Below are positions 9,873 through 18,328 of a stretch of DNA of 23,172 bases, one piece after another; position 1 is the stretch's first letter, and each line of letters starts with the position of its first letter. Origin of the DNA: Fragilariopsis cylindrus CCMP1102. Its lineage: Eukaryota > Bacillariophyta > Bacillariophyceae > Bacillariales > Bacillariaceae. Position numbers and translations under genes: made by a program. Location of the stretch: positions 1-23,172 of the forward strand of contig FMBT01000222.1 of NCBI GenBank assembly GCA_900095095.1, in the 5' to 3' direction. A model generated the notes under the pieces. It worked only from the letters and a program-made list of their open reading frames with translations, was not told the origin of the DNA and searched no databases.

Positions 9873-9907
9873 TTGATCAATCGATTGATCAATCAATCGA
9901 TTGATCA
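9873..9907. repeat. Nested palindrome of TTGATCAATCGATT units
   Basis: TTGATCAATCGATTGATCAA (9873-9892) is a perfect 20-bp palindrome. Overlapping it, TGATCAATC-AATC-GATTGATCA (9886-9907) has perfect 9-bp arms around AATC. The sequence can form two alternative hairpins or cruciforms. Confidence 0.85.
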
Positions 9908-10061
9908 GTATGGATGTAGTGTTCAAAAGAAGGTACAGTACAAGTACAAGTACATACATGTGTTGTAATTGTTGTAATGAGTTGTAATGAAAAAGAGCTA
10001 TCTTTACTCATTCAAGTGTGCTTTGGGACACTCTCTACTGGCAATACAGAGGATGGGACTT

Positions 10062-10131
10062 CCAGCAAACTGCAAATATCAGAAGCTTCACTCCTCTTAT
10101 TGTCTAGCATCTAGTATCTGTAGTTTGCTGG
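10062..10131. repeat. Imperfect inverted repeat with ~32-bp loop
   Basis: The left arm CCAGCAAACTGCAAATATC (10062-10080) pairs with the right arm at 10113-10131, which ends TGTAGTTTGCTGG. Fifteen of 19 positions match, with 10 consecutive pairs at the base. It may be a hairpin-forming remnant of a small element. Confidence 0.55.
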
Positions 10132-10290
10132 TATTTACTGTTTGAATTGACAGTATAGAATGCCCCAGTTGATACATTTGCTCTCACGATAGCTCATGCT
10201 TTGAGTTTTCAGAAATTTCAAGATTCCGCGAGTCACAAGTTACCTTGGACTGGTCCACTTTAGAAGTGTCTATCATTGTTATAAAAATGG

Positions 10291-10304
10291 ACCATCTAGA
10301 TGGT
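10291..10304. repeat. 14-bp palindrome ACCATCTAGATGGT
   Basis: This is a perfect palindrome flanked by ATAAAA on the left and TTTTAT on the right, with a short bulge on the left, so a longer hairpin is possible. Confidence 0.6.
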
Positions 10305-10570
10305 TTTATTACTAGAGCCGTGAAAGGGGATCCATTTTATTAGAATATTGGCCCGGGCACACAAATAGCAATAGCAAACCGATTCAAACAAGCAGTAAAT
10401 CCAAACAGCACATTACATCACTCTTCACATCATTCTCCACATCATCAATTACAGCACACTAGCTAGTTATTCACGACCTTTTAGTGACCCTAATACCAGC
10501 AGTAAAAAACTATCCAACATGCTTTAGAATCTAGTAATTGACATCTTTATAGTGGATAATAACTGCTTGA

Positions 10571-10706
10571 CTTGTGTCAAGGGGTTGACATTACAAGTTC
10601 CAGTCCGTTGAAGACAACACATACTCCAAAAGCTGTCATTTTCCATAAGTATTCAGACACATGTGCCTACAGAAAACTTGTGTCAAGAGGTTGACATTAA
10701 AGTACC
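10571..10706. repeat. Two copies of a ~30-bp repeat, each with TGTCAA-N4-TTGACA
   Basis: The copies start at 10571 and 10677 (106 bp apart) and read CTTGTGTCAAGRGGTTGACA followed by TTAMAAGT.CCAG-like sequence. Each contains a perfect inverted repeat, TGTCAA (10575-10580; 10681-10686) and TTGACA (10585-10590; 10691-10696). The 4-bp loop is GGGG in one and GAGG in the other. Confidence 0.75.
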
Positions 10707-10849
10707 AGGCTAGGCTCAGACCCGGACAAGGCTGCATCATTTTCGAAGATCGCAAAAACTTGTACAACACCAAAACTATTCAAGTGGGATGAGATAGGCA
10801 AAGTTTGATTCTGTCTACAATAATCAATGCTCTTCCACGGGTCCTCCCA

Positions 10850-11100
10850 GTGTTGGTCCCATCCTAGAAAGAATCCAATCCTAGGCAAGAATTTTCCGGA
10901 CATTTTGATTGCATGCGTGATACCTTGCATTGAGAAAATATATCTCTATGTGCAGTAAAGATTGAATGAATGGAAGATTCTTCACATCATTATGTCAACA
11001 TGACAATGGGAATTCAATCAACCATACCTCCATCTATTGATATCAACCTATTTAGATCAATACAAACAACTTAATGGATGAATTAAAGATCTCTGTAGAA
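10850..11100 (+). repeat. Diverged direct repeat, copy B
   Basis: This is the counterpart of copy A at 9269-9456, with the same block order (TCCTAGGCAAGAAT, GCATGCG, TGGGAATTCAATCAACCATACCTCCAT-type block). It has several internal insertions and ends about 120 bp before tRNA-Ile. Confidence 0.55.
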
Positions 11101-11217
11101 AGCAAATGCTGTTATCATCACTGGAATCAATTTTCCAGTTCCGATTTTGAACATCAATATTGATTAGAATTATATTACTAAAATCAAAAACGGATCAAAC
11201 AAGTAACATATCAACTC

Positions 11218-11291
11218 GCTTTCGTAGCTCAGTTGGTTAGAGCGTGGGTCTAATAAACCCAAGGTCGTGGGTTCGACCCCCACCGAGAGTA
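11218..11291 (+). tRNA. tRNA-Ile (anticodon AAT)
   Basis: The 74-nt sequence folds as a full cloverleaf. The acceptor GCTTTCG pairs with CGAGAGT (two G-T pairs), with discriminator A at 11291. The D stem is GCTC/GAGC with loop AGTTGGTTA. The anticodon stem TGGGT/ACCCA encloses CTAATAA, giving anticodon AAT (11252-11254; A34 is expected to become inosine). The variable loop is AGGTC. The T stem GTGGG/CCCAC encloses TTCGACC. The internal A box (TAGCTCAGTTGG) and B box (GGTTCGACCCC) are intact, and a TTTT terminator follows at 11301. There is no intron and no encoded CCA. Confidence 0.96.
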
Positions 11292-11300
11292 GATGAACCA

Positions 11301-11309
11301 TTTTGTTTT
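11301..11309 (+). terminator. RNA polymerase III terminator of tRNA-Ile
   Basis: TTTTGTTTT begins 10 nt after the tRNA 3' end, the usual T-run signal and spacing for Pol III. Confidence 0.75.
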
Positions 11310-11703
11310 GTAGATCCTTGCTCTTTTGTTCAGAGTGAAGGTTCGGAGAGGTTGAGGTTCGATCGATTCTTTATTGAGTTTGGACTCCGTTTTGAACAAA
11401 TTAAAAGCAATCAAAACTTTCATGGACATGGATGCAGTAGAGCATGTTAACGGGACTACTACTACAAATCAGCGCAAAGAGAGAATCCAGTTTATTGTGC
11501 AAATGTAACGTGGGATGTTATACAGATCAGGACTAAATTGGAAATGCTCATTGAATAGGGCAAAGTTTCAAAACTATAATGGAATCTAAATATTCTATTA
11601 TGTATGTCACACCACGAGAATTAAGATAGGCATAGATCCTATTCAATGTTGTTTCTTCTATTATCTTTTTCCTATTCCTTTAGGTTTAATTATAGTCAGC
11701 ATA
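11310..11703. other. Non-coding flank between tRNA-Ile and the methyltransferase 3' end
   Basis: These 394 bp probably contain the 3' untranslated region of the minus-strand methyltransferase gene. A 68-codon plus-strand frame that runs through the tRNA (11244-11450) is an artefact. I see no other gene or RNA. Confidence 0.6.
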
Positions 11704-13776
11704 TTATCTTAGCATTTCGTTCGTTCGTTCGTTTCCTCTGTTCATGTAAAAGTTTTGAACAATCGAAGGCTGTGTAACTTGTGTCGACCCTCTAAAGAAA
11801 AATGTAGATGCGTTGAGTTCTTTTGTGTCGCAGATCCAGTTATTATTTGTACAGTAATCACGAGAAAAAGTAGTGGTAGTAGTAGTAGTGGGAGAAGAAG
11901 GAGAAGTAGTAGTGACTGCTGCTGTTTTGATGGCTGGATCTTCTGTCATAGTTGTCGTTCTTTTTGTTTTGGTTCCTGCTGTTGTAAAAGTACAATCACT
12001 GATATTATGTTGCATACCTTCTCTATACCGAGTAGGTAGTATAAATGTGATGACATCTGCGTTCCATTCTTCTTGACAATGTCGTACGAACTGCGTTGGT
12101 AAGTCACGTTGAATTTTACTACCATGTCCAGGTCCAGTTGTGTATGGAGGCCCTCCCAAACAACAAACCAAAACTTTCAAGGTCTCATCACCATTATTAT
12201 CATTATTTATGTTTATATTTCGGTTGTTGTTCCTTGTCGCATCTGTATATGTATCAGCAATAGATCTATTGCTGTTGTTGTTGTTGTCATCATTATTACT
12301 TGTATTGAATATATTACTGTGGTCGTCGTCGTCGTTGTTGTTGTTGATTGCTGCTGCTGCTTCATCAAATTTTTCAATATATTGTTGTCTGGTCGTTTCT
12401 AAAAAATTCCGACATTCCCAATGAATATGATAATCATCATTATCATCATCGCTGCTACTACTAGTAGTAGTAGTAGCAGATGGTGATAAAAATTCTTGTC
12501 GTTGCCTACAAGTTGTAATAGCATTAGGGTCGATATCATAACCTTGAATATAAACTGATTGTGGAGGTATTATTGTTTTTCGTTTCTTCAAGGCATCTAC
12601 CAATGCAACAACAATATCACCATGTCCACAACTTGGTTCAATAAAAAGAATCTGAATACTGTTGCTGCTGCTACTGCTGCTACTGCTATTATTACTATCA
12701 TTATTATGGCTTTGTTGTTGTTGCTGATGACGATTATTGTATTCATTGTACAGAGGTATAATCTTCTCCAAGGCACAATCTACTACTCTTTCTGAATTTT
12801 CTTTCGAGGCAAAGTATTGTCCCAATTTACATGATTCCTCTAAGCTCGTTGCTGTTGTTGTTGTTTTCGTCGTCTTTGTAATATTGATACTATTTTGTTC
12901 ATCTACTACTTGTTGTTTTTGTTTTTGTATTTGTTCTTGTCTCGTAGTAGTAGTAGTAGTATCATTACTAGTAGTAGTAGTCGACGGAAAAAATTCTTTT
13001 GGAGTTATCAAACCCTCAGTATCATATGGACGACAAAATATTTCCCATGCTAACTTCATCTTGTCTATTTGTTGTTGTCGTTGTTGTTCTTGTGTATATG
13101 CGTGTGCGCGTGCGTGTGCGTGTCCTTTGGTATTATTATTACTATTACAATTATCCGTCGATGTCGTTGTTGTTGCTATTGCTATTGTTTCTGTACAAAA
13201 CATTTGTAAAAATTGATCAAGTTGCCATAATGATTTTTTCATTTGTGGACAAAATTTATTTGGTAATTTAGGATCACACAAAAAGTGTGGAATATTATTA
13301 TTGTTATTGCTATTGCTATTGTTATAATTTTCTTCATCTATTGTTATCATTTTTGTGGACGACGAACAACATGATGTTCTTGTTCTCCTCCATGGAATAA
13401 TATTATCTTGAACAATTTTTTTCAGTGCTGCCTTTGGAAGAGATAATTGACGATTATTTGTGGAAGATGATAATGATCGAGCTAAGATCAGAAAATCACG
13501 TTTTGATCTCCAAACAAAACGAATAGCCTTATTTTGTTGTTGTCGCTGTTCGTCTTGGTTAATATTGTTTATTAGTGGTACCGGTATCTGTGCTTGTACT
13601 TGTACTGGTTGTATTATTGGTAAAGCAATTAAAAATGCTGGAAAGAAATTTCCTGATTTAGGAATTTCAATACGTCGATACCCACAAGCCATTACACCAG
13701 GAAATTTGATATTAGGTATTCTTTTATCATCATCATCATTGTTTGTTATTCCGATCATTGCCTTCGTCGTCGTCAT
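11704..13776 (-). CDS. Putative class I SAM-dependent methyltransferase, N6-adenine-like, highly repeat-expanded
   Basis: A single exon of 690 residues starts at MTTTKAMIGI. A SAM-binding motif I is visible as ILFIEPSCGHGDIVVALVDA (FIEPSCGHGD at 378-387). It is followed by an acidic motif II, VYIQGYDIDPNAI, and then by a motif IV-like LVCCLGGPPYTTGPGHGSK (GGPPY at 541-545) and ADVITFILPTRYREG. This order is typical of class I methyltransferases acting on planar amino groups, where motif IV is usually [D/N/S]PP[Y/F/W]; here that first residue is Gly. Between the blocks lie very long Asn, Thr, Ser, Gln and Asp runs, so perhaps half the protein is low-complexity. The N-terminal region has its own non-repetitive segments (IPNIKFPGVMACGYRRIEIP, FVWRSKRDFLILARSL, MKLAWEIFCRPYDTEGLITP), which suggest a second conserved domain. 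The substrate (RNA, DNA or protein) is unknown. It is divergent from TMCO1, 339 bp away. Confidence 0.78.
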   Translation of the reverse strand: MTTTKAMIGITNNDDDDKRIPNIKFPGVMACGYRRIEIPKSGNFFPAFLIALPIIQPVQVQAQIPVPLINNINQDEQRQQQNKAIRFVWRSKRDFLILARSLSSSTNNRQLSLPKAALKKIVQDNIIPWRRTRTSCCSSSTKMITIDEENYNNSNSNNNNNIPHFLCDPKLPNKFCPQMKKSLWQLDQFLQMFCTETIAIATTTTSTDNCNSNNNTKGHAHARAHAYTQEQQRQQQIDKMKLAWEIFCRPYDTEGLITPKEFFPSTTTTSNDTTTTTTRQEQIQKQKQQVVDEQNSINITKTTKTTTTATSLEESCKLGQYFASKENSERVVDCALEKIIPLYNEYNNRHQQQQQSHNNDSNNSSSSSSSSNSIQILFIEPSCGHGDIVVALVDALKKRKTIIPPQSVYIQGYDIDPNAITTCRQRQEFLSPSATTTTSSSSDDDNDDYHIHWECRNFLETTRQQYIEKFDEAAAAINNNNDDDDHSNIFNTSNNDDNNNNSNRSIADTYTDATRNNNRNININNDNNGDETLKVLVCCLGGPPYTTGPGHGSKIQRDLPTQFVRHCQEEWNADVITFILPTRYREGMQHNISDCTFTTAGTKTKRTTTMTEDPAIKTAAVTTTSPSSPTTTTTTTFSRDYCTNNNWICDTKELNASTFFFRGSTQVTQPSIVQNFYMNRGNERTNEMLR

Positions 13777-14115
13777 TGATTCTTACTAGTACCTAGCTAG
13801 TTATATCGGTTTACTACTACTCTTTCTTCCTTGTCGTAACGATTTGAAAAAAGAAAAAAAATGTTCTTATTTTTTTGAATTTTGATGGCAGGAATGTTAA
13901 CAACTTTGAAGCTATTTCTGTACCATTCTAGATTTTAGAAACTTTTCAAAAATCTTATGCAAATCTTCGTTTTGTTTTACGTTTTTCTTGTCATTTTCAA
14001 TAAATCAATCAGTCCTCTATTCATTAACAACCTTTCGCTACGCTAGGCTACCGAATCATTCATCATTCATTAATTCATTCATTCAAGGTCATCATTAAAA
14101 AGAAATATCAAAATC
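13777..14115. promoter_or_regulatory. Shared divergent upstream region of the methyltransferase and TMCO1
   Basis: These 339 bp lie between two outward-facing start codons and must contain both promoters. There are CATTCATT-type repeats near 14056-14086, just upstream of TMCO1. No clear TATA box is seen. Confidence 0.5.
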
Positions 14116-14947
14116 ATGACAACATCCGAAATTTTGAATATTGTTGTTACCGTTGGTATATGTCAATTAATTATTGATCTACTAGCTAATTATTTTGTTT
14201 ATAACAATGATCAATACGAACGATCAGTTCGATCAATGGAACGATATAAAATTAAATTAACGAAAGCATCAATAGAATTGACAAAATCAGAAAAAAAATA
14301 TCGTAAAAAATATGATCGTGCTGAAACTGACTATTCGGCAAGTTGTGCGGATGTTGCTCGACGACATTTTCTACCAAATATGTTATCATCAATATTCTTT
14401 GTTATACTATTACGTATTTTAGGAACAGAACATAAAGGAAAAGTAAGTTTTACTAACTTATGTTTAAGTTTAAGTTATAACACCAATACATTGATTCTAC
14501 CTTGAATTTTGTACATTATATTATATTATATTATATTACATGATCTTATTCTAACAATCCCTTATTTTTCTTCCTATTCTTTTCGATATTCGTTTATATT
14601 TTATTTTTATTCTATAAATACAGGTTATGGGAGTATTACCATTTGCACCATATAGTATAATTAGTCGAATTACATCACGTGGATTAGATTGGAAAGAACT
14701 TATAACATTAGCAGGAACAGATGAAACATTATTAAGTGATACTACTATGCATCCAAAGCAAGCATTTTCATTTATGTTTGTTTATGTACTAAGTGGATTA
14801 GCAATTAAATTTTATGTTAATAAGGCAGTTGGTACACAACCACCAGCTGGTGCTGACAAAGGTATAACAACTATTATGGATAGTCCTATGGGTCAGTCGG
14901 TTATGAAATCATTTGGTATCGATCCGAATGATATGAAAATGGAATAA
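14116..14947 (+). CDS. TMCO1: TMCO1-family ER membrane protein (two exons)
   Basis: TMCO1 belongs to the Oxa1/EMC3/Get1 superfamily. It sits in the ER membrane at ribosome-bound translocons (GEL/multipass complex) and has also been described as an ER calcium-load-activated channel. Exon 1 is 14116-14442 (109 codons) and exon 2 is 14624-14947. The intron has a GTAAGT donor and a TACAG acceptor. The protein is 216 residues, against 188 in the classic human form. Visible features are an N-terminal membrane segment (ILNIVVTVGICQLIIDLLAN), a charged coiled coil (ERYKIKLTKASIELTKSEKK), a second membrane segment (LPNMLSSIFFVILLRIL), and the splice-spanning HKGK-VMGVLPFAPYSIISRI, equal to human DGRVVAKLPFTPLSYIQGL. 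A third membrane segment is FSFMFVYVLSGLAIKFYV. The C-terminus is hydrophilic. A likely AATAAA poly(A) signal is at 14977-14982. Confidence 0.94.
14443..14623 (+). other. Intron of TMCO1, with a TTATA repeat
   Basis: This 181-nt GT-AG intron is in phase 0. It has a TACTAAC-like sequence unusually close to the donor (about 14450) and a pentanucleotide TTATA repeat (about 14514-14537). Confidence 0.9.
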
Positions 14948-15647
14948 ACAAAAAAAAGGAGTACTACGGCAGATTAAATAAAAACAAAACAAAATAAAAA
15001 AGTAAATGAAAACAAATCAGACGGAAGTAATGATTTTGAATAAAATGGCGGCAATACATTTTTGGCACACAAGACTACACAAGATTACACAAGCATAATA
15101 ATTATAGTAATAAAAGGAAAACTAGCTAGAAGAGGAAGATTTGCGGTGGGTCTCGATTGATTGGTTCATCCATAGATTTGATCCAATTGTTAACTGATTA
15201 AAAAATAAAGAAACTCACTATGCACCTTTTCTGGTTTGTAAGAACCAAAATATTAACTACATATATCACACACACACACAGGACTACAGTAGGCACAGTA
15301 CGACTAAAAGTATCATTATTATATTTCGCATTCGTATTATAATATGATAGTAAGCAAAATGTACAGGTCTTGTTTTCATATAACGAAGAATATTGAGGAG
15401 TTTGCAGCAGCGTTGTGTTTGCCATCAATCGAATAGTGTAAGAAAAAACATAAGTTATCATAATCGTCGTCACCGAGATGTATTTCTTACTTAACACAAA
15501 AAAAGGGCACCCAACACTTAATATCATTTTTCCTTTTATTATCGCCATTTTTTAAAAGTTTTAATTAGACTGTTATTTATGACTTCACAATTAGTTATAT
15601 ATCACATTCATTCCATTCTATTGTTATTATTATAATTATGATTGATT
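14948..15647. other. Convergent intergenic region between TMCO1 and SmE
   Basis: These 700 bp contain both 3' untranslated regions and a short CA repeat (about 15268-15280). A 116-codon minus-strand frame (15198-15548) is AT-biased, has no conserved features and is judged a chance frame. No RNA gene was recognised. Confidence 0.6.
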
Positions 15648-16199
15648 TTATTCTGTTTGTTCCTTTTTAACTGGATTAGCTTCTTGTATTAATGTAATTG
15701 AATCCCCCTTTAATAAAATTCTACCAACCTCATTCCTTTTCTTACCAATTTCAACTGCATCATCTAATACCATATTCATATATTCATCAAACCCAATAAT
15801 TTGTCCCTCTAATTGCATTTTAGTATCTTCATATAACCAAATACGTACTCTTGTTTTTTTCTATGTATACATATATTGCACAATATTTGTATTTATTACG
15901 TATTGGTATTGCATTGTATTATATATATTATGATTATATAGAGTGAGTCAAGGAAGATGATATTGAGAAAGAAAAAATAGAAAAGACAGCGAAGAGTGAT
16001 GTTAGTCAAGGAAAGACTTGTTTTTGCTTAGGAACGATCACGGGTTAACGGACGATAGATCACGATTAACATAACAATAGCAAACAAAACAAAACAAAAA
16101 CACGCCAACGTTACTCTATAAAAAAATACATACCTGCAAATGCCCAAAAATAACATTGATGGGTATTGTCATCACCTTCTTTACTCGTTTAGGAGGCAT
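15648..16199 (-). CDS. SNRPE: Small nuclear ribonucleoprotein SmE (two exons)
   Basis: This is a core spliceosomal Sm protein, one of the seven that form the ring on U1, U2, U4 and U5 snRNAs. Exon 1 is 16134-16199 ([22 protein letters not shown]) and exon 2 is 15648-15860. The intron of 273 nt has a GTATGT donor and a CATAG acceptor. The spliced protein is 92 residues, exactly the human length. It aligns throughout: [15 protein letters not shown] with human KVMVQPINLIFRYLQ, then [16 protein letters not shown] (Sm1), [18 protein letters not shown], and [16 protein letters not shown] (Sm2). Both exons are short enough to be missed by simple reading-frame scans. It is divergent from the SDR gene and convergent with TMCO1. 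Confidence 0.96.
15861..16133 (-). other. Intron of SmE
   Basis: This 273-nt intron runs from GTATGT to CATAG and is inserted between codons 22 and 23, right after HLQ. It is the longest spliceosomal intron seen in the window. Confidence 0.9.
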
Positions 16200-16829
16200 G
16201 ATGGATGTAGTCTTTTTTCTTTTTTATTATTGTTATTTAAAAAGGATTGGATGAATCGAATCTACTGTATACGGACAGGATGGACGTAGTTCTTAGTTAG
16301 TTGTACCGGCGAGAGCTTTGAACCTTCTAGAACAAGAGTGGCTGCTTGTAGTAATGGGAATTGGCCGCTGGTTTTATTGTCGATAAACTGTGTATGTTAG
16401 ATTGGGTTTGTTGATCATTATCCTGTAAAAGTGTACAAATCGCTCCAATTTATCGAACGGAAGAAGTACAGAGACTACCAATAAGCACTAAGCGAGTACT
16501 TTTCCGCAAAAGAAAATACACTATGCATTATAGGTACTATACGTATGTATCTATAGTAGGTCGTGATTGAGGGTAATATTGTGATTCTTGATTCCTTCTT
16601 TTTATTCTTCTGTTGGCTTATTATATTGATCAAATCTTTCCAGATCCTCCCCGTCATCGTATCTATTGACACCATCATCCCACCATCAACTCGTCTAGTC
16701 AAATAGAAGCGAATGGGAGAATTACTCAAGTCAAATACATACCACATAAGTAGCAGCCAAGAAACCATTTTAACATAGAATATTTGAGACAAGCAAGGTG
16801 ACGTTAACAGTATACATATCGAGTGCAGG
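16200..16829. promoter_or_regulatory. Shared divergent upstream region of SmE and the SDR gene
   Basis: These 630 bp lie between outward-facing start codons. A long minus-strand frame (16475-17140) overlaps the SDR coding region antisense and is an artefact of codon repeats. No clear promoter motif was found. Confidence 0.5.
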
Positions 16830-17668
16830 ATGAAATTAGATACATACAATATCACATCGATGATGGCAACAACATCTTCTAGTAGTAGTAGTAGTAGTAG
16901 TAGACGCAGCAGCAGCAGCAGCAGCAGACGGCAACTTTTAGAGCCACTTTGCTCGCCAGTTCTAGTAGTTATTACAATTCTTGTACTATCTGTCGTGACA
17001 GTACCAATCAATGGATATATTTCTTCAAGACCGATTACAACAACGGCGTTTGCTCGTAGTAAATTGGACGGACGTACTAGTAGTACAAGTAGTCTTTTGA
17101 TGTCATCTTCATCATCTTCTTCTTCGTCGTCTAAATACAAGAAAATATTTGTAGCAGGTGGATCTAAAGGTGTCGGTCATGCGATTGTTACGAAACTATC
17201 AGAACGTGGAACAGAGGTAGTTGCATTAGTTCGAAGTGAGAAAAGTAAAAAAGAATTAGATAAAATTGATGGTGTAACGGCTATTCTTGGTGATGCTTTT
17301 GATCAGAAGGGTGTCGAGAATGCGATGGATGGATGTGATGCAGCAATTACAACATTGGGTGGTACTACCGGTGATCGACGAGTTGATTACGAGGGTAATA
17401 ATAATGTAATTGAATCTGCGGGTATTTTAGGTGTTCAAAGAATCATCTTACTTACCAGTATTGGATGGTAAGTATTTTGTTCTCAGGTATAAAAATTTGT
17501 GTTAGGAAGATAAGAAATGAATGTATCTATCATTTGCTATCCTGCTGTCACCTCTCTCACATCATCTAATCATCGTTGTCTATTCGATTTGACTCTTTTG
17601 ATTTGATTTGATTTGATGCGACGTGATGATGTTATCAAAATCAATATCAAACTATCAAATCAAATTTG

Positions 17669-17710
<42 letters not shown>

Positions 17711-18051
17711 GTAGTAGTAAGGAAGCTGCACCACCAGCTGTCTTTGAAGTATTGAAGGATGTATTAGAGGCAAAGGAAAAGGCAGAAAATATATTAATGG
17801 ATTATTATACAAATTCGAATTGGTCTATTATTCGTCCCGGTGGATTAGTTTCGGAGGTTATGACAGGTCAAGCTATACTGACAGAAGATAATAAAACAAT
17901 CGGTAGTATCCATCGTGAGGATGTTGCCGATTTAGTCATCAAGGTATTAGATTCTACTAATACCGAACGAAAGATCCTTTCTGCTGTAGATCCATCAATT
18001 ACATCGTCAGTTGCAGTTGAGGGGAAAGTCATCCCAGCATTCGAGTTGTAG
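16830..18051 (+). CDS. Atypical short-chain dehydrogenase/reductase (NmrA/NAD(P)-binding-like), probably organelle-targeted
   Basis: Exons 16830-17467 and 17709-18051 join through a 241-nt GTAAGT...AG intron to give 326 residues. The join restores LLTSIG-CGSSKEAAP, matching the common SDR motif TSIGxGxS. The nucleotide-binding loop is KKIFVAGGSKGVG (GGSKGVG at 110-116) in the first beta-alpha unit. Then come ALVRS, DGVTAILGDAFD, CDAAITTLGG, and after the splice an AKEKAEN helix, NWSIIRPGGLV and HREDVADLVIKVLD. This is the layout of atypical SDRs that act on NAD(P)-linked redox or act as redox sensors. The classic YxxxK is not evident. The N-terminus has Ser/Arg runs, a hydrophobic segment (PVLVVITILVLSVVTVPING) and a TTAFARSK site, which suggests plastid or endomembrane targeting. 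The start could also be at the in-frame ATG 16860 or 16863. AATAAA lies five bases after the stop. Confidence 0.85.
17468..17708 (+). other. SDR intron with an AT microsatellite at its 3' splice site
   Basis: The 241-nt intron splits a codon after its second base. It contains a TTTGA repeat (about 17596-17616) and a 35-nt AT repeat (17673-17707) directly before the AG at 17707-17708, so there is no polypyrimidine tract. Confidence 0.88.
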
Positions 18052-18328
18052 AAAGAATAAAAGAGCCAGGATTAGTGATAAACAATAATAGAAGGAACAT
18101 AAAGTAATAACATATGTGTAGCGTCCATTCGTTCTTTTTTAAGTTTTTAGAAATCACATTACATATATTGTGAAGAGCATGAAAGATTATAATATTATAG
18201 CTATATCATGTGTTATATGTATTATTTGTGATTCTATGATTACGTAGCATCTTTAGCCGCGCCGATTTGGTTTGTTGTTGTTGTTGTTGTTGGTACAATT
18301 ATTGCAATTTTTGTTCTATACTGTTTCT
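18052..18328. other. Convergent 3' region between SDR and DNL genes
   Basis: These 277 bp hold both 3' untranslated regions. AATAAA (18056-18061) serves the SDR gene. A TTG/GTT repeat (about 18272-18290) is next to the end of the DNL gene. Confidence 0.55.

Larger units (their letters stand above)
8479..11217. other. Gene-poor 2.7-kb interval rich in repeats
   Basis: No credible protein gene was found. The longest frames here (61-77 codons at 9484-9669, 9593-9823 and 10697-10930) have no family features. The interval has simple CAAA/CTAA repeats (about 9047-9118), a pair of diverged direct repeats (about 9269-9456 and 10850-11100), a nested palindrome (9873-9907), an imperfect hairpin (10062-10131), a 14-bp palindrome (10291-10304) and twin hairpin repeats (10571-10603, 10677-10706). 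It ends at tRNA-Ile. It contrasts with the dense gene packing elsewhere and may be decayed mobile DNA. Confidence 0.6.

Noticed and set aside
10571..10706. Possible CRISPR-like repeats
   Set aside because: Only two copies with imperfect ends, in eukaryotic nuclear DNA, with no cas genes.
8479..11217. Autonomous transposon or retroelement
   Set aside because: No transposase, integrase or reverse-transcriptase-like frame and no defined terminal repeats with target-site duplications could be seen; at most a decayed or non-autonomous remnant.
12109..13271. Several plus-strand frames of 78-159 codons rich in Val, Leu, Cys and Ile opposite the methyltransferase
   Set aside because: They are antisense readings of GTT/GTC/TTG codon repeats in the minus-strand gene. 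Their composition is the mirror of Asn/Asp/Gln runs, and they have no conserved motif.
11704..13776. Restriction-modification or phage-type methyltransferase acquired by recent transfer
   Set aside because: Codon repeats and base composition match the neighbouring nuclear genes, and there is no partner nuclease or phage gene nearby.
15198..15548. 116-codon minus-strand frame between TMCO1 and SmE
   Set aside because: It lies in the 3' flank of SmE, is rich in Tyr/Ile/Cys from AT-rich sequence, and has no signal of conservation or a recognisable domain.
16475..17140. A 221-codon minus-strand frame opposite the SDR first exon
   Set aside because: Leu/Val-rich antisense of Ser/Asp codon repeats; the plus strand has the conserved SDR blocks and correct splice sites.
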